Source: an uncultured Eubacteriales bacterium (GTDB lineage: Bacteria; Bacillota; Clostridia; Oscillospirales; Oscillospiraceae). Taken from it: a stretch of DNA of 22,740 bases. The stretch lies in assembly GCA_902465435.1 (NCBI GenBank), contig CABQNH010000031.1:1-22740 (forward strand), given 5' to 3'. The notes under the pieces are model-generated. The model worked only from the letters and a program-made list of their open reading frames with translations. It did not search any database and was not told the DNA's origin. Positions 18,023-22,740 of this stretch are shown here, piece by piece. Numbering within the stretch: the stretch's first letter is position 1; each line of letters begins with the position of its first letter. Made by a program: the position numbers and the translations under genes.

Positions 18023-19366
18023 ATGTACATTCTTGCAAACGGCAAAGTAATTACGAGAAGCGAGGTCGCGCCCGGCTACCTGCCCGACGGCGGTGTTGTC
18101 ATCGACGGCACCAAGATCAAGGAGGTCGGCAAAACCGCCGAGCTGCGCGCCAAGTACCCCGAGGCGGAATTCATCGACGCCAAGGGCGGCGTAATCCTGC
18201 CCGCGTTTATCAACGCGCACACGCATATCTATTCTGCGCTGGCGCGCGGCCTGTCTATCGTGGGCAACAACCCCACCAATTTCTTCGAGGTGCTCGACGG
18301 CACCTGGTGGGCCATTGACCGGAAGCTGACGCTTGCCGGAACGCGCGCATCTGCCGATGCGCTTTACATCGACTGCATCAAGCAGGGCGTCACCACGATC
18401 TTTGATCATCATGCCTCCTTCTGTGAGATTCCCGGCTCGCTGCACACGATCGCGGAATCCGCCAAAAAGTTCGGCATCCGCTCCTGCCTGTGCTACGAGG
18501 TTTCCGACCGTGACGGCGAAGAGAAGTCCCTGCAGGCCGTCAAGGAAAACGCGGACTGGATCACGGAATGCGAAAAGCGCAAGGATCCGATGCTCGCCGC
18601 AATGTTCGGCGGCCACGCGCTTTTCACCATCTCGGACAAGACCTTTGAGCGCATGGTCGAGGCCAACAACGGCCGTACCGGCTATCACATTCACGTCTCC
18701 GAAGGAATGAACGACGTCTACGATTCCCTCCAGAATTATGGCCGCCGCCCGGTGCAGCGCCTGCAGGATCACGGCATTCTCGGCGAAAAGACCATTCTCG
18801 GTCACTGCATCCATGTGAACTCCGCAGAAATTGAAATCATTAAAAACACCGGCACGATGGTTGTCAACAACCCCGAATCCAACATGGGCAACGCCGTCGG
18901 CACCTGCCCGGTTCTTCCGCTCTATAAGGCCGGCATTCTGCTCGGCATGGGCACGGACGCTTATACGAACGATATGCTTGAGTCCATTAAGGTCGCCCTG
19001 TGTGCGCAGCGCCAAAACGCCTGCCTGCCCAACGTCGGCTGGTGCGAGGTGACCGATATGCTCTTCAAGAACAACGCCAAGATCGGCGCAAAATACTTCC
19101 CGGACAAGCTTGGCGTTCTGGAGCCGGGCGCTGCCGCGGACGTCATCGTGATGGATTATAAGCCGTTCACGCCGTTCAGCGATGCGAACATCGACGGCCA
19201 CATGATCTTCGGCATGACCGGCCGCCAGTGCCAGACCACAATTGCCAACGGCAAGCTTCTCATGAAGGATCGCGAGCTGATCGGCATCGACGAGGAAGCC
19301 GAAAACGCGCACATTTTGGAAGAGGCCAAGAAGCTCTGGGGCAGCCTGAACCACTGCGAATACTAA
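18023..19366 (+). CDS. ssnA: SsnA-type aminohydrolase (amidohydrolase superfamily)
   Basis: A 447-aa metal-dependent hydrolase of the cytosine/guanine deaminase-like branch, matching E. coli SsnA in length and order. The first metal motif NAHTHIYSALARG has His66 and His68. Further ligands are expected in YHIHVSEG (about 216-223), HCIHV (about 259) and GMGTDAYTNDM (about 311). The end RQCQTTIANGKLLMKDREL is typical of the composite beta-domain. ssnA lies with ygfK in clusters for selenium-dependent molybdenum hydroxylases; recent genetics ties these clusters to anaerobic purine and uric acid breakdown, where SsnA would act on a ring or ring-opened intermediate. AAGGAGG precedes the ATG. The terminator-ended leader upstream suggests conditional expression. 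The exact substrate is not established by sequence. Confidence 0.94.
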   Translation: MYILANGKVITRSEVAPGYLPDGGVVIDGTKIKEVGKTAELRAKYPEAEFIDAKGGVILPAFINAHTHIYSALARGLSIVGNNPTNFFEVLDGTWWAIDRKLTLAGTRASADALYIDCIKQGVTTIFDHHASFCEIPGSLHTIAESAKKFGIRSCLCYEVSDRDGEEKSLQAVKENADWITECEKRKDPMLAAMFGGHALFTISDKTFERMVEANNGRTGYHIHVSEGMNDVYDSLQNYGRRPVQRLQDHGILGEKTILGHCIHVNSAEIEIIKNTGTMVVNNPESNMGNAVGTCPVLPLYKAGILLGMGTDAYTNDMLESIKVALCAQRQNACLPNVGWCEVTDMLFKNNAKIGAKYFPDKLGVLEPGAAADVIVMDYKPFTPFSDANIDGHMIFGMTGRQCQTTIANGKLLMKDRELIGIDEEAENAHILEEAKKLWGSLNHCEY

Positions 19367-19367
19367 G

Positions 19368-19583
19368 ATGCCGCGAGTGCTGTTTCTGGATCGCTTCGGC
19401 GAGTTGAACTATATGGATGCAGCGCAGGCCTATGTTTCCTGCTTTCAGGAGCAGACGAGGCTTGTCGTCGGGACAAACGGCTGGGATTTGCCTCGCGCAG
19501 AAGCTGAGGACTGGGTCTTAAAAATCGCAGCCGCAAAGCCGGACACGCTTCTTGACCTGCGCATTCTCGGAAGCGCAAACTGA
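19368..19583 (+). CDS. Small hypothetical protein, 71 aa, between ssnA and ygfK
   Basis: The frame opens 1 nt after the ssnA stop and uses codons like its neighbours. The protein begins MPRVLFLDRFGELNYMDAAQ and ends LLDLRILGSAN, with a single Cys and two Trp. No motif is recognised and no strong ribosome binding site is visible, so it would depend on translational coupling to ssnA. It may be a small accessory protein of the ssnA-ygfK unit or a chance open frame; an opposite-strand frame of equal length overlaps it but has no start signals. Confidence 0.55.
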   Translation: MPRVLFLDRFGELNYMDAAQAYVSCFQEQTRLVVGTNGWDLPRAEAEDWVLKIAAAKPDTLLDLRILGSAN

Positions 19584-19618
19584 TCCGCCGCTCCGCGCGG
19601 CTTTGCGCGGTAATTCAA

Positions 19619-19638
19619 GCAGGAAGGCAAGCTCCTGC
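19619..19638 (+). other. Small hairpin before ygfK
   Basis: GCAGGA (19619-19624) and TCCTGC (19633-19638) form a 6-bp stem with an 8-nt loop, 11 nt before the GGAGG of ygfK. It could separate expression of ygfK from the genes before it. No T-run follows. Confidence 0.35.
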
Positions 19639-19664
19639 AATACAAACATGGAGGTTTCAATAGA

Positions 19665-22616
19665 ATGTCAGAAAGAATGTACCCGATTCCCTTCCGTTCT
19701 CTGATGAACTGGATCGTGACCGAATACGCCCGGGAGGGCGAGATCTTCGGAATCCACAAGGCATACCACGCCACCGGAAAGAGCCTGCCCATCTTCGGCG
19801 AGCGCATCGAAACGCCGTTCGGCCCCGCCGCCGGCCCGAATTCTCAGCTCGCGCAGAACATCATCGCATCCTATGTGGCAGGCGCCCGCTTCTTTGAGGT
19901 CAAGACCGTGCAGAAGATGGACGGCCATGATCTCGCCGTTTGCGTGCCCCGCCCCTGCATCCTTGCCAACGACGAGGGCTACAATCAGGAGTGGTCTACC
20001 GAGCTGACCGTACCGCAGGCGCGGGATGAATACATCAAAGCATGGTGCGCCATGAAGCTCCTTGCCAGGAAGTTCGGCTTCGGCGATCCCGACGGCTTCG
20101 TCATCAACATGTCCGTCGGCTATGATCTGGACGGCATCAAGGGCGAGAAGGTCGATACCTACATTGAGAACATGAAGAACGCCGCCGAGACGGAGCAGTT
20201 TAAGGAATGCCTCGCCGTTCTGACGGAGCTGTTCCCGGAGGAAAAGGAGTTCATTGCTTCGATCTCGCCGCGCATCTCCCGCAGCATCACGCTCTCCACG
20301 CTGCACGGCTGCCCTCCGCAGGAAATTGAGCGGATCGCAACCTATCTCATCACGGAAAAGAAGGTCAACACCTTTGTCAAGTGCAACCCGACGATCCTCG
20401 GCTATCGAACGGCGCGTTCGATTCTTGACTCCATGGGCTATGACTACATCGTTTTTGACGAGCATCACTTCAACGAAGACCTGCAGTGGGAGGATGCCGT
20501 CCCGATGTTCGAGCGCCTGCAGGCACTCGCCGACAAGACCGGCGTAGAATTCGGCCTGAAGCTCTCCAACACCTTCCCGGTAGACACCACGCGCAACGAG
20601 CTGCCCGGCGAAGAAATGTATATGTCCGGCCGCAGCCTGTTCCCGCTTACCATTGAGATGTGCAACCGCATTTCTCATCAGTTCAAGGGCAAAATGCGGA
20701 TCTCCTTTGCGGGCGGCGCGGAATACTTCAACTGTGACAAGCTCTTTGCCGCAGGCATCTGGCCCATCACGGTCGCCACAACCATTCTGAAGCCCGGCGG
20801 ATACAATCGCCTGCTGCAAATGGCCGAAAAGACCGAAGCCATGCCCTTCACGCGCTTCCACGGCACGGATTCCGCCGCAATTGAGGCAATGAGCATCGCC
20901 TGCCGTACCGACGTACACCATGTCAAGCCCATCAAGCCGCTGCCCGCAAGAAAATCCGAGCAGAAGGTTCCTTGGCTGGACTGCTTCACCGCGCCCTGCA
21001 AGGGCGGCTGCCCCATTGAGCAGGATATCCCCGAGTACATTGAGCTGTGCCGCAAGGGCCTCTATGGCCCGGCGCTTAAGCTGATCACCGAAAAGAATGC
21101 GCTTCCCTTCATCACCGGTACGATCTGCGCCCACCGCTGTCAGGGCAAGTGCACCCGCAATTTCTATGACGAATCCGTTCAGATTCGCGACACGAAGCTT
21201 CTCGCCGCAGAAAACGGCTTTGAAGCACTCATGGCCTCGATCAAGGTGCCGGCTCCCATCGAAGGGAAGAAGGTTGCCGTGATCGGCGGCGGCCCGACCG
21301 GTATGGCAGCCGCCTACTTCCTCGGCCGCGCAGGCGTTCCCGTCACAATCTTCGAGCGTGAGAACAAGCTGGGCGGCGTGCCGCGTCACGTCATTCCTGC
21401 CTTCCGCATCTCCGACGAAGCAATCGACAAGGACGTCGCCCTGATGCAGAAGTATCACGTCGAGGTCAAGCTCGGCGCACCGGCTCCCGCTATCGACGCG
21501 CTCAAGCGCGAGGGCTATACGCACATTCTCTTCGCCGTCGGCGCCTGGAAAGCCGGTAAGCTGGACATTGAAGGCAACGTGGTCGGCGTCATCGGCTGGA
21601 TGAAGGATATGAAGCGGCAGGTCAAGCCGAACCTCAAGGGCAATGTTGTCGTTGTCGGCGCAGGCAATACCGCCATGGACGCCGCGCGCGTAGCAAAGCG
21701 TATGGGTGCCAATGCGACCATCGTATATCGCCGCACGAAGAAGTATATGCCCGCCGACGAGCACGAGCTGCATCTGGCCATAGAAGACGGCGTGCAGCTT
21801 GTCGAGCTGGCTGCGCCGATCAAGCAGGCAGACGGCAAGCTGACCTGCGAGCGCATGAAGCTCGGCGAGCCGGACGCGTCCGGCCGCCGCAGCCCGGTTG
21901 CCACCGGCGAACTGTTTGAGATTCCCTGTGACCTTGTGATTTCCGCTGTCGGCGAGCAGGTCGATGCCGAGCTTCTGCAGACAAACGGCGTCGAGGTAGA
22001 CCGCAAGGGTCGCCCCGCCTTTGAGACGAATGTTCCCGGCGTCTATGCCGCCGGCGACGCCATGCGCGGCCCGGCAACGGTCGTCGAGGGCATTGCCGAC
22101 GCGAAGCGCTTTGCCGAGCTGGTCATTGGCAAGCCGCACACCTATGAGATTCCGGAGCAGGCCTATCTCACCCATGCCGAAGCGATTGCCAAGAAGGGCA
22201 TCCTCAAGATGGCAAAGGACGCCTGCTGCGAAGCAAGCCGCTGCCTTGACTGCAGCACCGTCTGTGAGAATTGCGCCGACTCCTGCCCGAACCGCGCCAA
22301 CGTGGTCATCAAGCTGGCGGACGGCCGCCACGAAATTCTCCATGTGGATAAGATGTGCAACGAGTGCGGCAACTGCACGCACTTCTGCCCCTATGCTTCC
22401 GAACCGTGTCATGACAAGCTGACCCTGTTCCAGACTGTAGAAGGTATGGAGGATTCCAAGAACTGCGGCTTCCTGTTCCTTGGCGGCGACAAAATTCGCG
22501 TTCGTCTGACCGACTGCAGGGATTACGATCTGTCCGGCAAGGAGAACGGCCTGCCCGCAGAGCTGGAGCAGCTGATTCTCACCGTCCGCAGCAAGTACGC
22601 TTATCTCTATAAGTAA
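19665..22616 (+). CDS. ygfK: YgfK-type multidomain FeS-flavoprotein ('putative selenate reductase subunit')
   Basis: A 983-aa cytoplasmic redox enzyme; E. coli YgfK is about 1030 aa. Residues 1-430 form a dihydroorotate/dihydropyrimidine dehydrogenase-like barrel (PFGPAAGPNS at 51-60). A GltD-type FeS domain follows with Cys445, 449, 488, 492 and 496. Next come an FAD motif GGGPTG (541-546) and an NAD(P)H motif GAGNTAMDAA (665-674). A C-terminal ferredoxin-like part has cysteines at 860, 863, 867, 870, 874 and 898, 901, 904, 908. The plan resembles NAD(P)H-dependent dihydropyrimidine dehydrogenase, so reduction of a purine-derived or related heterocycle is plausible; the selenate label rests on E. 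coli phenotypes. GGAGG lies 10 nt before the ATG. It shares the leader GGAGGTTTCAAT with ssnA. No selenocysteine codon is seen. Confidence 0.95.
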   Translation: MSERMYPIPFRSLMNWIVTEYAREGEIFGIHKAYHATGKSLPIFGERIETPFGPAAGPNSQLAQNIIASYVAGARFFEVKTVQKMDGHDLAVCVPRPCILANDEGYNQEWSTELTVPQARDEYIKAWCAMKLLARKFGFGDPDGFVINMSVGYDLDGIKGEKVDTYIENMKNAAETEQFKECLAVLTELFPEEKEFIASISPRISRSITLSTLHGCPPQEIERIATYLITEKKVNTFVKCNPTILGYRTARSILDSMGYDYIVFDEHHFNEDLQWEDAVPMFERLQALADKTGVEFGLKLSNTFPVDTTRNELPGEEMYMSGRSLFPLTIEMCNRISHQFKGKMRISFAGGAEYFNCDKLFAAGIWPITVATTILKPGGYNRLLQMAEKTEAMPFTRFHGTDSAAIEAMSIACRTDVHHVKPIKPLPARKSEQKVPWLDCFTAPCKGGCPIEQDIPEYIELCRKGLYGPALKLITEKNALPFITGTICAHRCQGKCTRNFYDESVQIRDTKLLAAENGFEALMASIKVPAPIEGKKVAVIGGGPTGMAAAYFLGRAGVPVTIFERENKLGGVPRHVIPAFRISDEAIDKDVALMQKYHVEVKLGAPAPAIDALKREGYTHILFAVGAWKAGKLDIEGNVVGVIGWMKDMKRQVKPNLKGNVVVVGAGNTAMDAARVAKRMGANATIVYRRTKKYMPADEHELHLAIEDGVQLVELAAPIKQADGKLTCERMKLGEPDASGRRSPVATGELFEIPCDLVISAVGEQVDAELLQTNGVEVDRKGRPAFETNVPGVYAAGDAMRGPATVVEGIADAKRFAELVIGKPHTYEIPEQAYLTHAEAIAKKGILKMAKDACCEASRCLDCSTVCENCADSCPNRANVVIKLADGRHEILHVDKMCNECGNCTHFCPYASEPCHDKLTLFQTVEGMEDSKNCGFLFLGGDKIRVRLTDCRDYDLSGKENGLPAELEQLILTVRSKYAYLYK

Positions 22617-22654
22617 GCTCTTTCTGCACCGATAAAGTAAATCTACCCATCCAA

Positions 22655-22685
22655 ACCGTGCTGTCTCGTCAAGAGGCAGCACGGT
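22655..22685. terminator. First hairpin after ygfK
   Basis: A 13-bp stem (22655-22667 with 22673-22685, one T-G or A-C pair) has a 5-nt loop. It lies about 40 nt after ygfK and shares two bases with the next hairpin, so the two cannot form fully at once. Confidence 0.55.
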
Positions 22686-22718
22686 CAGCGTGTCAAAAAA
22701 CCTTTTTGACACGCTGAC
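22684..22718. terminator. Second, perfect 16-bp hairpin after ygfK
   Basis: Arms 22684-22699 and 22703-22718 are exact complements around a 3-nt loop. A- and T-runs form the top of the stem. With the first hairpin it probably ends the ssnA-ygfK transcript; the sequence style (GTGTCAAAAA...TTTTTGACAC) also suggests a dispersed palindromic repeat. Confidence 0.6.
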
Positions 22719-22740
22719 AGACGATCAAGAAAGTTCGGAA

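Noticed and set aside
17987..19354. Minus-strand open frame of 455 codons opposite ssnA
   Set aside because: It mirrors ssnA, whose metal-binding motifs and ribosome binding site are clear; the antisense product shows no recognisable domain.
19668..22712. Minus-strand open frame of 1014 codons opposite ygfK
   Set aside because: It is exactly antisense to the well-conserved ygfK reading frame and has no family motifs. Long antisense frames are expected in GC-rich genes with this codon bias.

Overview
The window is about 56-58% GC by eye. It reads as a chromosomal segment of a Gram-positive anaerobe of the class Clostridia, most likely an Oscillospiraceae/Ruminococcaceae-type gut bacterium. 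Support comes from strong AGGAGG-type ribosome binding sites, frequent TTG/GTG starts, near-consensus TTGACA-17-TATAAT promoters, a B. subtilis-like HPr, a DUF1934 protein and an ssnA-ygfK pair. The taxonomic placement is inference; no rRNA is present. I see no insertion sequence, integrase, phage gene or CRISPR array.

Region 1 (141-8667, all minus strand) is a complete sugar phosphotransferase (PTS) locus. Transcription runs from right to left: EIIA, a UPF0309-type SIS protein, EIIB and EIIC (ascorbate/Ula family), a hairpin-bearing gap, a two-SIS-domain sugar-phosphate isomerase/deaminase, a GatZ/KbaZ-family protein, HPr, a HAD phosphatase and, after a 0.4 kb gap, Enzyme I. A divergent GntR/UTRA regulator (8987-9709, plus) sits beside it. 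The locus carries both the general phosphorelay proteins (EI, HPr) and the sugar-specific ones. It has a GatZ-like protein but neither the catalytic class II aldolase GatY/KbaY nor a sugar-phosphate kinase, so the GatZ homologue may act alone, for instance as a C4 epimerase. Inward-facing copies of a 57-nt element flank ptsI.

Region 2 (9710-12988) holds a repeat- and hairpin-rich spacer, a FabG-like short-chain dehydrogenase with its own promoter, and a three-gene operon (TetR regulator, ABC ATPase, ABC-2 permease). A 36-bp near-perfect palindrome next to the -10 box should be the TetR operator.

Region 3 (13112-17880) holds a pair of half-size CHR (chromate-transporter family) genes overlapping by ATGA, a tRNA-Leu(GAG) with consensus promoter and hairpin terminator, a small hypothetical gene, D-Ala-D-Ala ligase with a DUF1934 gene directly behind it, and a small secreted lipoprotein.

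Region 4 (17857-22718) holds ssnA, a 71-codon ORF and ygfK, the signature pair of the selenium/molybdenum-hydroxylase and anaerobic purine catabolism clusters. ssnA has a structured leader that ends in a terminator just before its ribosome binding site, which suggests attenuation or a riboswitch. Two overlapping hairpins follow ygfK.
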